From NCBI GenBank assembly GCA_950097015.1, contig CATNEN010000025.1, positions 2,711,001 through 2,775,000 on the forward strand: a stretch of 64,000 nt of DNA, read 5' to 3'. The notes beneath the pieces are model-generated. The model did not search any database and was not told the DNA's origin. It saw only the letters and a list, made by a program, of their open reading frames with translations. Positions within the stretch are counted from its first letter, which is position 1. Every line of letters begins with the position of its first letter. Source of the stretch: Macrostomum hystrix. Lineage: Eukaryota; Platyhelminthes; Macrostomidae. A program made the position numbers and the translations under genes. Positions 23,200 to 44,085 of the stretch are shown piece after piece.

Positions 23200-25361
23200 T
23201 GAAAATGAGACTTTTGAGAAGCCTACTATTCAATGAACAGTCGAACACCCACAGGTACGTGAAACCATCAGATACGACTTTGCAGTGAACTATTGTGACT
23301 TAGAATTCAGCTGAATATTTACAGCCTAATCATTATTGGCAAACCCATATTTGGTCACAGGCAGGATTACACAAAATAAAAAACTGGTCAAAAACGAAGG
23401 GGTTAAATTTTGAATAGAAAGCGTGGGTATTCCTGCTGTGAACCAAACTCAAAGCGTCGGACATTGTTCAAAACTGTCGATAGCCACTTCATCAAAATGT
23501 TATTTTGCTGTTCATACACCTTACAGGTTGAACGATTTAAGCAAAAATGGAAATGATTATAATTATAATTAAATGGCTATAATTATTAAAATAATTAGGA
23601 TAAATATGCCTAATATTTATTTTTCGCTTCGCTCGACTTTTCCTCTGGTCTCTTTGGTTTGAGCTCTCTCATCTCAACTAGAACTGAATCTGAAATACCG
23701 AAAAGCATTCGGTATTAATGGAGGCTGACTGGGTCTATCATTGGTTTCGGCCTAAGACATAAAAACTATATATATATATATAGGATATCGGATAAATCTA
23801 CGAGTATAACTATAACTAAAGTGGTCCTTCGCGTCCTCCTGTGTACTCTTAGTCACGGCCATAGACAAAACAATTGATTCGATCAACATTTTAGCTGGAG
23901 TGTTCCTCTGATCCTAGGGACTACTTAGACTACCCTTAGTAGTAGTTTAAGAATGTGAGTAGCGTTTTTCGGAAATTCGAAAGTGAGAAAAACATCTGAT
24001 TCACCGTTTTTTATTGATTGTTGAGACATACAAGAAGCGATTCTCAACAAACTTAAGTTTAGAGACTTTTTAAGACCAAACTCCAGATAATGATTAAAAT
24101 AATTGCAGGAGGGCTGCAGGCAATGGCAGATCATTTGGTGACACTAGACCCGCAGCCAGCGAGGAGGTAATCCTGCCCATTTCGCTGACTCCTGAGCACA
24201 CACGCACACAGATACCGAACGCAGTGTTTTGTGAACGCAGTATAAAGATCACCAGACATCTTCATGCTGAAATTTTGGCTTCATTAGTAGCCAATTTAGA
24301 GGTTCTGTAAAAAATTAAATGGTTTAACAAAGCGACCAATAAGGAAAATTTGAAATGAGGGATGAAATTTTCCCGTCATCCGTCAAACTATGATATAAAA
24401 AATCGAATTTTCAGACAAGATTTAATCTCTAAATTGAATAGAGACTCACAGAAACGACAGAATGTCATATCAACATCCTCAACGTTGGGCACGCAACACT
24501 TCCTTTCACTTCGCATAGGAACATCCGTTCTATTTGGAGAAATGCAGAAAATCATAAAACAGTTTTAAGTAGGCTTTCGAGTGCCACAAATTTTGCATTG
24601 TCGGCCTATACTGGCGCTTGCATGCTGCGCAACGAGAAATCGGCGAGAAGTAGGAGAGGAATTAGACAGGCCAGAGATGAAGCTTGGTGATAAGATGCCA
24701 AGCCTCATCTATACACTTGGCCTATAGACGGGTCACCTGTTGCTGCTGCTGCCTTTTTTGCTCTCTCTCTCTCTCTCTTCCGTTTTCAGATTCCACTGGC
24801 TCCGGCTCCTCCTCCATCATCGTCATTTCCTTTTGCCTTTCGATGAGCCTTCGGGGTTCAGGCCTTCCGGTCCATAGAAAACGACTCCAGCGTCCCTGCC
24901 TCCCCAGCCCGCACTTGGGACAGAATAAACTGACAAGACCAACAGCGCCATCTTTCTAGGAAAGCACCAAGCTGCAGCAACCAGCAATGCAGCGAAGGAG
25001 TTTTTGGTTTTTGGAAGACAGTTTTGGAATTTCAGCGAACACGCCCGATAATTATGCACCTAAGAGGTTGGAAGAATGGGGCATTGACCTGCCGTATCCA
25101 AGCTTTCATCTGCAGCTAGAAAATCGGTCGAAAAATAAGGATAAGGAGAAAAATAATGGAGGCATCGGAACCCACTTGGCAACCGGTCATCCCAGCCGAA
25201 TGATTTCTGATTTTTCTTTTTCCCCTCCCACTTAGCCATTTGCACCGGTGTGGATGGGAAGTTAATTGGCTTGAAAGCTCTTGGAAAGAAGCAGCAAAGG
25301 CAGTGAAAGTTGCTTCTAGGAGCAGTAGACTACGAACAACTCGGGGGAAGAACAACCTGTA
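23200..25361. other. Intergenic region, no gene seen
   Basis: Apart from the S2 fragment at 24.1 kb and a short (CT)n run near 24770, I find no supported exon. I searched specifically for an RRM that could belong to the CCHC/RS gene and saw none. Confidence 0.4.
24100..24240 (-). mobile_element. S2 SINE 3-prime fragment
   Basis: GCAGGAGGGCTGCAGGCAAT, ATTTGGTGACACTAGACCC and GAGCACACACGCACACAGAT are the reverse complement of the S2 end. Confidence 0.8.
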
Positions 25362-25960
25362 AATCTGGGATCTAGGATCTGGGATCTAGGATCTGGGATC
25401 TAGGATCTGGGATCTAGGATCTGGGATCTGGGATCTAGGATCTGGGATCTAGGATCTGGGATCTAGGATCTGGGATCTAGGATCTGGGATCTAGGATCTG
25501 GGATCTAGGATCTGGGATCTAGGATCTGGGATCTAGGATCTGGGATCTAGGATCTGGGATCTAGGATCTGGGATCTAGGATCTGGGATCTAGGATCTGGG
25601 ATCTAGGATCTGGGATCTAGGATCTGGGATCTAGGATCTGGGATCTAGGATCTGGGATCTAGGATCTGGGATCTAGGATCTGGGATCTAGGATCTGGGAT
25701 CTAGGATCTGGGATCTAGGATCTGGGATCTAGGATCTGGGATCTAGGATCTAGGATCTAGGATCTGGGATCTGGGATCTAGGATCTGGGATCTAGGATCT
25801 GGGATCTAGGATCTGGGATCTAGGATCTAGGATCTGGGATCTAGGATCTGGGATCTGGGATCTAGGATCTGGGATCTAGGATCTGGGATCTAGGATCTGG
25901 GATCTAGGATCTAGGATCTGGGATCTAGGATCTGGGATCTAGGATCTGGGATCTAGGATC
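25362..25960. repeat. 7/14-bp GGATCT array
   Basis: About 85 heptamers alternate GGATCTG and GGATCTA, mostly as a 14-bp dimer with occasional breaks in phase. GATC occurs every seven bases. Confidence 0.97.
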
Positions 25961-26337
25961 TTTCCTTGAAAGAAGTTTGGTAAAATTTCTTCCTTTAAAA
26001 AAATAAACTCAAGGTTTACCTGCTTGGTGTTCATTTGTGCATCAGTTCTGTTCATTAAATTAATCTCGCAAATATCAACTAGAAATCTTAAACATAAAAC
26101 TTAATAAAAACTGCGCATGAGTTATATATTTTTTCATAGTAACTGAAAGCAGTTTCAAGCAATGAGGACAGCGAAAGTCCAACAGACAAACAAAAGCGGA
26201 CCTTTTTGTTGTGCAAATACAGTGCAAAGCAATTCAAGTGCCAAGCGTGCTATTATAAACTAAAAACTACCTGGATGATTGAAAAATGAAGCGATAAGTG
26301 CAGCACTTGATTTTTACGCAAATTAAATCTGTGCTTT
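25961..26337. other. AT-rich spacer between arrays
   Basis: Nothing recognised. Confidence 0.4.
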
Positions 26338-26866
26338 TAGCCATTGGATTATTAGCCAGAGGATTATTAGCCAGACGATTATTAGCCAGAGGATTATTAG
26401 CCAGAGGATTATTAGCCAGAGGATTATTAGCCAGAGGATTATTAGCCAGAGGATTATTAGTCAGAGGATTATTAGCCAGAGGATTATTAGCCAGAGGATT
26501 ATTAGTCAGAGGATTATTAGCCAGAGGATTATTAGCCAGAGGATTATTGGCCAGGGGATTATTAGCCAGAGGATTATTAGCCAGGGGATTATTAGCCAGA
26601 CGATTGTTAGCCAGAGGATTATTAGCCAGAGGATTATTAGCCAGAGGATTATTAGCCAGAGGACTATTGGCCAGAGGATTATTAGCCAGGGGACTATTAG
26701 CCAGAGGATTATTGGCCAGAGGATTATTAGCCAGATGATTATTAGCCAGAGGATTATTAGCCAGAGGATTATTAGCCAGAGGATTATTAGCCAGAGGATT
26801 ATTAGCCAGAGGATTATTAGCCAGAGGATTATTAGCCAGAGGATTATTAGCCAGAGGATTATAAGC
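26338..26866. repeat. 15-bp minisatellite
   Basis: About 35 copies of GGATTATTAGCCAGA. Being a multiple of three and stop-free in several frames, it produces long artificial repeats such as LARGL on one strand and NNPLA on the other; these are not proteins. Confidence 0.97.
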
Positions 26867-27046
26867 CATAAAAATAAAAAGTGCACCTTTCAATCGTACA
26901 ATATTTGTTACTGAATTTTTGAACAAAATATATAAACGAGTCCATTCGAAAGAGGTTTTTTAAAAGTAGGAATGATTTTAGTACTCGAAGAACAAGATCT
27001 TTAACGGGAGCAAGTACAAAGACATACAACAAGTAGGTAAACAAGC

Positions 27047-27052
27047 TTTATT
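27047..27052 (-). terminator. Polyadenylation signal of the homeobox gene
   Basis: AATAAA on the minus strand lies about 70 bases after the stop codon of the Alx-like gene at 27120. No competing canonical signal lies between them. Confidence 0.55.
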
Positions 27053-27119
27053 ATTTCTGAAAATCAAACGTGCTACCATCTATGGCTTTAAAATCGATTT
27101 TATAACTTGATCGCCGTGA

Positions 27120-32693
<5,574 letters not shown>

Positions 32694-32910
32694 CTGTTTC
32701 AAAAAGAAAGTGTCAAAATTGATTGAAAGGCCGGGCAAACACCGCAGCAGGCTGGGATTTGGTCGGTTAATATTCGAATACTCGAAGAGACCCGAAGTTT
32801 TTGGGGCAGCGGGCGACAGCGGGCGGGTGGAATCGAGTCAAGGCGGAGGCGGCGGCGGCGGCGGCTCTATATGGCCCAGTTTAAATAGGCTACATAATGG
32901 GATAATTCAA

Positions 32911-32921
32911 TAATTTAATTA
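32911..32921. promoter_or_regulatory. P3-type palindromic homeodomain site
   Basis: TAATTTAATTA is an exact TAAT-N3-ATTA site, the form bound by dimers of Q50 paired-class homeodomains such as Alx. A one-mismatch version (TAATTCAATAA) lies eight bases away. Confidence 0.4.
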
Positions 32922-33293
32922 CTCCTAATCCAATTTCCTTGGGGGTCCGCGCCCTGCATGCCTTCTGGGAGGAGTGGGAGCCAGTTTGGGAGAATCTTCC
33001 TCCCAATCTCTCCTAAGTCTCCCGATAAGCCGATAGCACCCCTCTCTCTCCTCTCTCTCTCTCGCACACCACAAAGAAATATCCCCAAATTATCTCTTCC
33101 CCGCGGTCCAAAAGTCCGCTGGGATTGAATATCACCTTCAATAGCGGCTCGACAACGGGGAGTCAAGATGTTGCTTTCATAATTAATAATAAGCAGCAGT
33201 CAGACGCACCTGTCGGCTGTGACATTCCCGCTATTTTGAGCTGTTTGACTGGGCCAACCCACTGAATCAGCGGCTGATTATATTATTGTTTAT

Positions 33294-33304
33294 TAATGCA
33301 ATTA
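33294..33304. promoter_or_regulatory. P3-type palindromic homeodomain site
   Basis: TAATGCAATTA is a second exact TAAT-N3-ATTA palindrome, in otherwise GC-rich DNA upstream of the Alx-like exons. Binding is inferred only from the consensus. Confidence 0.4.
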
Positions 33305-34084
33305 GCGGCTTAGGCGGCCGGGGGGCCTGGCTGAGGCGGGAGAAAATTGAAAAATTAAATTTGCGAACTGGGGCGCACTGGGGAGAATAAGAGACCGAAT
33401 CGGAGACGACAGACAAGCGGGCGGTAGTCGTCTGTTTATCCACGCCGACTTTATTAGAACTGACGGGCCTCACCTAATTGGTTAATCACCTTGGCATCCA
33501 GGGCGCTTCCCTTGCCTCCCAGCCTCCCCCCTTACCCTCCTCGCTCTCTCTCCCAGTCAATGGGAAAATATATAGGGGCCTGAAGATTGATGAAGTAAAG
33601 ACGCTTTCGTCCCAGCGGGTGGGCTGAGAGGCCTCTTGGGAGAGCGAGGCAGGAAAGCGGCGACAGAAGGAGGAAGGGAGGAGGCGGAGGAAGCGAATTT
33701 TTCAACCTCTCCGTCTGGCCCACATATTTTCGGGGAAAACTAACTGTTGCGGATCAGGTGGGTGAATGGGCTTATAGAGAGGGCGCGGGATCAAGCGCAG
33801 ATGTTATCGTCTCACAGCGTCCCGGAAGAGGCTAACAGAAGAGAAAGTAGAAGAAAAAGCGGAGCGGAAAAACGCCAAAAAGATAAATGCCTATAGAAGC
33901 AGAAGATTGACAGAATTCTTTAGATCGGAGAGTAACATGCAGAAATTCCATACCGTGCTCTCTCGGTACGAGCTTTACAATTTTGCAATCTCATTTTTAA
34001 TTCTGTTTTAGTTACAGATGCTATAAAATTAAGAATAAAAGCTAGAATAGAAGTTTAAGCTTGAATTGCTTGAACAAAAAGAGT

Positions 34085-34950
34085 TAAAATAGGAGCCATA
34101 AATGGAATCTTACCAGGATACTAAACTGGAACCGTACCAGGCACCTTAACAACTGGAATCGTACCAGGCGTCAAAAACTGAATCTTACAAGGTCAAGCCT
34201 TGACTGGAATCTTATCAAGAGCTTCAATTAAATTGGAATCGTTCCAGGACCCTTATTTGGAATCGTATTAGGAGCCTTATCTGGAATCGTACCAGGAGCC
34301 TTGATTGGAATCGTATCAGGAGTCCTAACTGGAATCGTACGAGGAGCCTGAACTGGAATCGTACCAGGAGCCTTAATTGGAATCGTACCAGGAACCTTAA
34401 CTGGAATCGTACCAGGAGCCTTAATTGGAATCGTATCAGGAGTCCTAACTGGAATCGTACCAGGAGCCTGAACTGGAATTGTACCCAGGAGCAATAAATG
34501 GTATAGTGTCAAGAGATCCAACTGGAATCGTACCAGGAACCTTAACTGGAATCGTACCAGTCTACTTAAATGGAATCGTACCAGGAGCCTTAACTGGAAT
34601 TGTACCCAGGAGCCTTATCAAGAATCGTACCAGGAGCCTCAACTGGAATCTTATCAAGAGCTTCATTTAAATTGGAATCGCACAAGGAGTCTTAACTGGA
34701 ATCTTATCAAGAACATCAAAATGGAATCGTACCAGGAGCCTTAACTGGAATTGTACCCAGGAGCCTTATCAAAAATCGAACCAGGAGCCTCAACTGGAAT
34801 CTTATCAAGAGCTTCATTTAAATTGGAATCGTTCAAGGAGCCTCAACTGGAATCTTATCAAGAGCTTCATTTAAATTGGAATCGCACAAGGAGTCTTAAC
34901 TGGAATCTTGTCAAGAACATCAAAATGGAATCGTACCAGAAGCTTAGCCT
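34085..34950. repeat. 24-bp minisatellite
   Basis: About 33 units close to GGAATCGTACCAGGAGCCTT plus AACT, with longer variants containing TTATCAAGAGCTTCATTTAA. Confidence 0.92.
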
Positions 34951-34994
34951 TTACGAATTCGGGTCATCCGTCGGCTCATGGTTAACTGGAGGTG

Positions 34995-35095
34995 TATCTG
35001 TAAATGGCACATCATTTGGTGACACTAGTACCACAGCCAGCGAGTGAAATTCTGCCCATTTCACTGACTCCTGAGCACACACGCACACAGATATG
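34995..35095 (-). mobile_element. S2 SINE 3-prime fragment
   Basis: GGCACATCATTTGGTGACAC and CTGAGCACACACGCACACAG match the reverse S2 end. Confidence 0.75.
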
Positions 35096-35270
35096 TAATT
35101 TTGTTATGTAAACAAATTTTGTTATGTAAATCGTTGTAATGACCATTATATTTTGGTAGACAATATACACTTGTAAATAGGTAAATAAGACAGTTGAAAA
35201 AAGCTAGCCAGTAAAAATCGTCACACTGAAATCACAGACAGAACATCGCAAAGATTCACTTTTAAATTAA

Positions 35271-35304
35271 TTTTTTTTTTTTTTATGAATTACGAAAGTT
35301 TTAT
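35271..35304 (-). other. Polyadenylation-like signal followed by an A tract
   Basis: On the minus strand AATAAA (about 35304-35299) is followed about 15 bases later by fourteen A residues (35284-35271). This could be the end of an old retroposed transcript, or the PDCD6 polyadenylation signal, which would put the 36-bp array into its 3-prime UTR. Confidence 0.35.
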
Positions 35305-35644
35305 TCAGTAGTATGGTTAGTGATAGCACACGTCACGAAAAAAATAAAAAAACAATAGTTGTCAATCGTGACTACTTGCAACTAAGTAGTAGAATCCGTC
35401 AAATTTAATTAAAAAGAAAACAAAAAGGAAAAGAAAAGTTAATACTACGGCCTCCAGAAATTACAAAGATTTTTTGGCAGCCCTTGTCACAGACAAGAAT
35501 GAATCGTAGGGAGAAATTGAAATGTCTTAAACTCTGAATAAGAACAAATCGAAACATCTTATAGGCAAATAGTTTATAAACATTTTTAACAACAAACTAT
35601 ATAATAAATATTTTGTAAGAAACGCATAATGTTTAGGCTTTTTG

Positions 35645-36032
35645 GCTATCAGTTATCACTATCTGTTTGAGTCTTTGTAGCTATCGACTATCAGTCAGCT
35701 GTTTGAGTCTTTGTAGCTATCTACTATCAGTCAGCTGTTTGAGTCTTTGTAGCTATCTACTATCAGTCAGCTGTTTGAGTCTTTGTAGCTATCTACTATA
35801 AGTCAGATGTTTGAGTCTTTGTAGCTATCGACTATCAGTTAGCTGTTTGAGTCTTTGTAGCTATCTACTATCAGTTAGCTGTTTGAGTCTTTGTAGCTAT
35901 TTACTATCAGTTAGCTGTTTGAGTCTTTGTAGCTATCGAGTATCAGTCAGCTGTTTGAGTCTTTGTAGCAATCGACTATCAGTCAGCTGTTTGAGTCTTT
36001 CTAGCTATCGACTATCAGTTAGCTGTTTGAGG
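35645..36032. repeat. 36-bp minisatellite beside PDCD6
   Basis: About eleven units close to GTTTGAGTCTTTGTAGCTAT plus CGACTATCAGTCAGCT. It begins fifteen bases after the PDCD6 stop codon, so it probably forms the start of the 3-prime UTR. Confidence 0.93.
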
Positions 36033-36046
36033 CCTTCAACCGAGTC

Positions 36047-39155
<3,109 letters not shown>

Positions 39156-39289
39156 TTACTTTCATAAATCTAATTCCGTGGGATCTGAGATCGGCCGCGT
39201 GGTTTTAATGATTGGGCTTGTGGATTTTTAGCATTAGCCATGGAAGAAGTCCTAGGATCTAGGATCGGCCTCCGGGATTTTTTGGATTA

Positions 39290-40705
39290 GCCTGTCTTGG
39301 GGATCTAGCTGGCCCGTCGGCCTTGGGGATCTGGGATTGGCCATGAAAAGTTGGGATCATCGGCCTTGGCGATCTGGGATTGGCCTTGGGGATTTTTGGA
39401 GTTGATATCCTTATCAATATCCTTTGGAGTGGATCTGGGATCGTCGGTCTTGGGGATCTGGGATCATCGGTCTTGGGGATCTGGGATCATCGGCCACCGG
39501 GATCTGGGATCATCGGTCTTGGGGATCTGAGATCGTCGGTCTTGTGGATCTGGGATCATCGGTCTTGGGGATCTGGGATCATCGGTCTTGGGGATCTGAG
39601 ATCATCGGTCATGGGGATCTGAGATCATCGGCCACCGGGATCTGGGATCATCGGTCTTGGGGATCTGGGATCATCGGTCTTGGGGATCTGGGATCATCGG
39701 TCTTGGGGATCTGGGATCATCGGTCATGGGGATCTGAGATCATCGGCCACCGGGATCTGGGATCATCGGTCTTGGGGATCTGAGATCATCGGTCTTGGGG
39801 ATCTGGGATCATCGGTCATGGGGATCTGAGATCATCGGCCACCGGGATCTGGGATCATCGGTCTTGGGGATCTGGGATCATCGGTCATGGGGATCTGAGA
39901 TCATCGGCCACCGGGATCTGGGATCATCGGTCTTGTGGATCTGGGATCATCGGTCTTGGGGATCTGAGATCATCGGTCATGGGGATCTGAGATCATCGGC
40001 CACCGGGATCTGGGATCATCGGTCTTGGGGATCTGGGATCATCGGTCTTGGGGATCTGGGATCATCGGTCATGGGGATCTGAGATCATCGGCCACCGGGA
40101 TCTGGGATCATCGGTCTTGGGGATCTGAGATCATCGGTCTTGGGGATCTGAGATCATCGGTCTTGGGGATCTGGGATCATCGGTCTTGGGGATCTGGGAT
40201 CATCGGTCTTGGGGATCTGAGATCATCGGTCTTGTGGATCTGGGATCATCGGTCTTGGGGATCTGGGATCATCGGTCTTGGGGATCTGAGATCATCGGTC
40301 TTGTGGATCTGGGATCATCGGTCTTGGGGATCTGGGATCATCGGTCTTGGGGATCTGGGATCATCGGCCACCGGGATCTGGGATCATCGGCCACCGGGAT
40401 CTGGGATCATCGGCCACCGGGATCTGGGATCATCGGTCTTGGGGATCTGAGATCATCGGTCTTGGGGATCTGAGATCGTCGGTCATGGGGATCTGAGATC
40501 ATCGGTCTTGGGGATCTGGGATCATCGGTCTTGGGGATCTGGGATCATCGGTCTTGGGGATCTGAGATCGTCGGTCATGGGGATCTGAGATCATCGGCCA
40601 CCGGGATCTGGGATCATCGGTCTTGGGGATCTGGGATCATCGGTCTTGGGGATCTGAGATCATCGGCCACCGGGATCTGGGATTATCGGTCTCAGGGGTC
40701 TGGAG
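39290..40705. repeat. 23-bp minisatellite upstream of PDCD6
   Basis: About 60 units close to GGGGATCTGGGATCATCGGT plus CTT, with CCACCGG and CATGG variants in recurring order. The flank at 39180-39290 contains looser versions. Confidence 0.95.
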
Positions 40706-41618
40706 TCGGCCTTGGGCCTAAGGAATATAGGGATATTATCTCAGAGTTGGGGTATTCGCACTGTTGATCCTAAGATCTTTGGAAAGAGATCTTTGGAAAT
40801 CATAAGAATAAGTGACGTTACGTTGTTACAAGTTAGCTAATACAGTACCCTCAGTACAGCTACATGTAGGTTAATTTGATACTCAAATGCAAGTAGTTAT
40901 CATTCCAGTCTCTTGTAGAAATAGTTAGGCAAATGTACGCAATTGTTAAATGCGGTTTAATCACGATCTCAAATGCACTCGTAGTTAGAAAATGTAGTGG
41001 AAGCCATCAGAAGCTATTGTACGCATTGTTAGTAACCAAGTTGGCTTTGAAGCAAAAACACCTTATCAAAAAGAAACTAACAAGGAGACATGGAAACGTT
41101 TAGTCGACATAAATTTGACTGCGGTCCTGGCTTTTTTATTTCAGAAACATTCAAAAAAGGCATCGCTTTTGTTATAATGTTTATTTCCTCCAGTTTAATT
41201 GCCGCCTAACTTAACTGTCTAAAAACAACAAGTAAGCAAAACAGACCGACAGACACAACGGATTAGTTAAATTAGCCAAAAAAAACACAAACGCAACAAC
41301 ACAACAATGTCTGGTAACAAGAAAATTTCAAACAACGACTCAATGAAATGAAATAATTAGACAATCAATCATAACAAACTATTCAGGTGATTTTTCACAG
41401 AAGAGAAGTGATACAAGCTAAAACATGAATCAGAAAATTGTCATCATTATTGATTATCCCGCCACCAGGACTATGTTAAAGGATGTTCCCAATTGGCACG
41501 TATCGTATATTTATCCTACTTTTAAATTCTTCCCATCACTAAATATATGATGGCAAAATGTTTAACTTCGAACTTCGGCAGGGACCAGATGTTTAAGCTA
41601 AGTATTTAAAAATGTAAT
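40706..41618. other. 3-prime flank of SSR4, no gene seen
   Basis: AT-rich sequence. I did not find a canonical AATAAA on the minus strand close to the SSR4 stop, so its polyadenylation signal is unknown. Confidence 0.4.
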
Positions 41619-42898
41619 TTAACTAAGAATTGCTTTGCGAGCGGAATAGGCGTAGAACGAAGCGCCTAGCAGGGTCAGTACGGCCACGGTCTCCGAGTGC
41701 ACCCACAGGCTGTGCCGAACTCTCGGATAGTCGAACTCGATACGGGTCATTGGCTCGGGAACTGGGCCAGATTTGCCGGCCTCGCCGCGCTGGGCCTTCC
41801 TGTACAGGGCGTAGCCGTCCTCGTCGTACAGATCGATGGCGTAGGCTCCGGCTGGCAGGTAGGACTTCTCCGACTCGCTGAAGGTTACCTGGATGTTTAT
41901 GGGATGCGGGATTCGCGGGAGAAAGAAGGATATTGAATTTTTCATCTTAAGGCTGCGTACAGCTGTTCAGTCCATGGACAGCGGGGGCAGCCACACAAAC
42001 TTAAATTTATCTTTACTCCAGCTAATGCAGAGTCAGGGGTCGGTGGCAGAGCGGTTAACGCGTTTGCCACTCGCACCACAGTTCCTAAGTTCGATTCCAC
42101 GGCGAGGCCACATTTATTTGGGGCGCAGCCGCGGAGAGAAGGCTTGGAGGCTTGTCGTGCAATTTACGCCCTTGAGGGCCAACCTCCAAGGCACAGTGAG
42201 AGTGTACACTGCCTGACGATGAGAAAGTCAGGGCAGATGTACACACCTGTGTGAGCGTATGCCTGCGTTCAGTATCTGTGTGCGTGTGTGCTCAGGAGTC
42301 AGCGAAATGGGCAGAATTGCCTCCTCGCTGGCTGCGGGTCTAGTGTCACCAAACTATGTGTCATTGCCCGCAGCCCTCCTGCAATTATTATTATTATAAA
42401 TGCAGAGTCACAGACAGCTCAGTTAGCTAAAACATAGCTCACTGAGAAGATGTTTGAAATATGCATTTAACATCGAGTCTTTGTAGCTATCGATTATCAA
42501 TAGCTTATTAAAGTATTTGTTGTTATCGACCATCAATAGCTGAATGAGTCTCTGTTGCTATTGATTATTAAAAAGCTGTTTGAGTCTTTGTAGTTATCGA
42601 CCAGGCGAAATGAATCCCAGAGCAGTAGACTCACCTGATACTGTGACGAGTCCAGATCCTGGGCAGCCTGAACAGCTCGGCCCTTGAACACGGCATAGAC
42701 ATCCTGTGAGGCTGAGGCAGGCTTGTTAGCACACTGCACAGTGAAGGTGGCCGAAACAATGCCATGGTTAGAGAAGTGAGCATCAGCAGCTGTGTACACT
42801 GAGCTCTTCACTGTTGGCTTCTCACAGGAGCTGGCTAGTGCCGCACTGATGGCCAATGTGGCCAGAACAACTAGTTTAACAATATAACTGGCAGACAT
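41619..42898 (-). CDS. SSR4: Translocon-associated protein subunit delta
   Basis: Exons 42898-42635 and 41888-41619 join in phase 0 (CAG/GTGAGT to CATCCAG) to give 177 aa, against 173 in human. A cleavable signal peptide covers about residues 1-22 (VVLATLAISAALAS). The luminal domain has cysteines at 25 and 56, VYAVFKGRAVQAAQDLDSSQ, then VTFSESEKSYLPAGAYAIDL and YDEDGYALYRKAQRG. A single membrane helix near the end (TVAVLTLLGASFYAYSARK) leaves a very short cytosolic tail. TRAP-delta is one of four subunits of the complex attached to Sec61 that aids entry of secretory proteins into the ER. The intron contains a nearly full S2 SINE inserted beside an S1 fragment, and a short stretch of the 36-bp repeat also found next to PDCD6. 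Confidence 0.95.
41945..42020 (-). mobile_element. S1 SINE fragment in the SSR4 intron
   Basis: AAGGCTGCGTACAGCTGTTC and CAGTCCATGGACAG mark a short reverse S1 piece next to the S2 element. Confidence 0.7.
42034..42395 (+). mobile_element. S2 SINE, full length, in the SSR4 intron
   Basis: Best-preserved S2 head: box A region GGTGGCAGAGCGGTTAACGC and box B GTTCGATTCC at leucine/serine-tRNA-like spacing, then the shared body and an (ATT)n tail. Confidence 0.88.
42470..42603. repeat. Diverged 36-bp repeat units in the SSR4 intron
   Basis: About four loose units (GAGTCTTTGTAGCTATCG, ATTATCAATAGCT, TTTGAGTCTTTGTAGTTATC) clearly belong to the same family as the 35.6-36.0 kb array, 6.5 kb away. 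Confidence 0.8.
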
Positions 42899-44085
42899 AC
42901 TTGAATATGAATTTATACCTGTTGAATGCCTTTGGTAAGCTGAAAAGTTATAGTTTTTTAGAATCAGAGTTATTCTATGACTATGATGACAATCAGTACA
43001 AGTGCAAATATATTTTTTTATCTAGAGTATATATATCAAAAGGCAAATTTAAGTTTTCTATTTAACTATTTAAGCAAATTTATACAAAAAATTCCATTAC
43101 AAAGACAGCTTAGCTAGTTAGTAATTTTTAGGAGTGCAAATGTTAGTATGGATATAGCAATATATAAATATATTCAAAAGTCAATTGGCCTGAATGTTTG
43201 GTCAAAAGAATAGCCACAGCTATTGGAAAGCACATTTATCATTTATAAATAATACTTTTACCTAGTAGCATCAATATCACTTATAGTATTTGCTATACAT
43301 ACTTAATTTTTATAAGTTAAGAAAAAATATAGTACAATAATAGAAGACATGAAGCATACTTTCAATAGGTGATTACGTTTTACTAAATATAACAAGCTAA
43401 GTTGGTAGTATACAATTTATTAGCTTTAGTTATTCTTATACAAAGTGTTATAGTTTTAAAGCATTCAATGCCTATAGTAATTACCTATTTAAAACAAATT
43501 CAATAGGTAAACAATACAATATATAGACTAGAATATACATAACAAGTTATATGTTACATAAAATTGTTTGATGTTCTAGACAAAAGCTAAAATAATATAA
43601 CTAGATTTAAAACTAGCTAGCTACATTAGATATAAAAGTTTTAATCTTGGAGGAGCACCAACTGGTGCTAGGTAGTAGGCCCTATACAATATTCCTAAAT
43701 GCAGCTGGTCTTTCATTGGCTCATACTTAACATTTGGATTAGCATGCAGAATAGTGTGCAGAATTAGGCCCTACCACATGGTGTAGTATGCGGAATAGTG
43801 TGGTAAAAGTTTTCACAAGTGAAATAAATATGAAACAATACATAAATGACAATGATATTTAAAGTGGGTAAAAGGTCATAGCTACTTAAAAAAATAGAAA
43901 GCACTGCTGGTATGTGGTATAGCCATATGAATATGGCTAGTCATAATATTTAGGCCTATTTATATCTATATTAAGGCTATTACTATGCTATTGTAGTATT
44001 GGGACATTATATAGATGGGTTAATGTTACATGGAATGGCCAGCCAGCAGAGTGCAGGCATGCCTAAAAATAGAGTACAAACACAA
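42899..44085. other. AT-rich region, no gene seen
   Basis: Upstream of SSR4; no supported exon or repeat. Confidence 0.4.

Larger units (their letters stand above)
32700..34080. other. GC-rich region upstream of the homeobox exons
   Basis: The first exon and promoter of the Alx-like gene should lie here or further right, but I could not identify a start codon that splices in the required phase. The region is notable for TAAT-type homeodomain sites at 32903-32921, 33180-33190 and 33294-33304. Confidence 0.4.

Noticed and set aside
24823-25355. Several 60-90 codon frames
   Set aside because: They overlap on both strands, lack domains and splice sites, and include a CT microsatellite.
26267-26926. 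Long open frames made of NNPLA or LARGL repeats
   Set aside because: They are readings of the 15-bp array, open on both strands because the unit has no stops and is a multiple of three.
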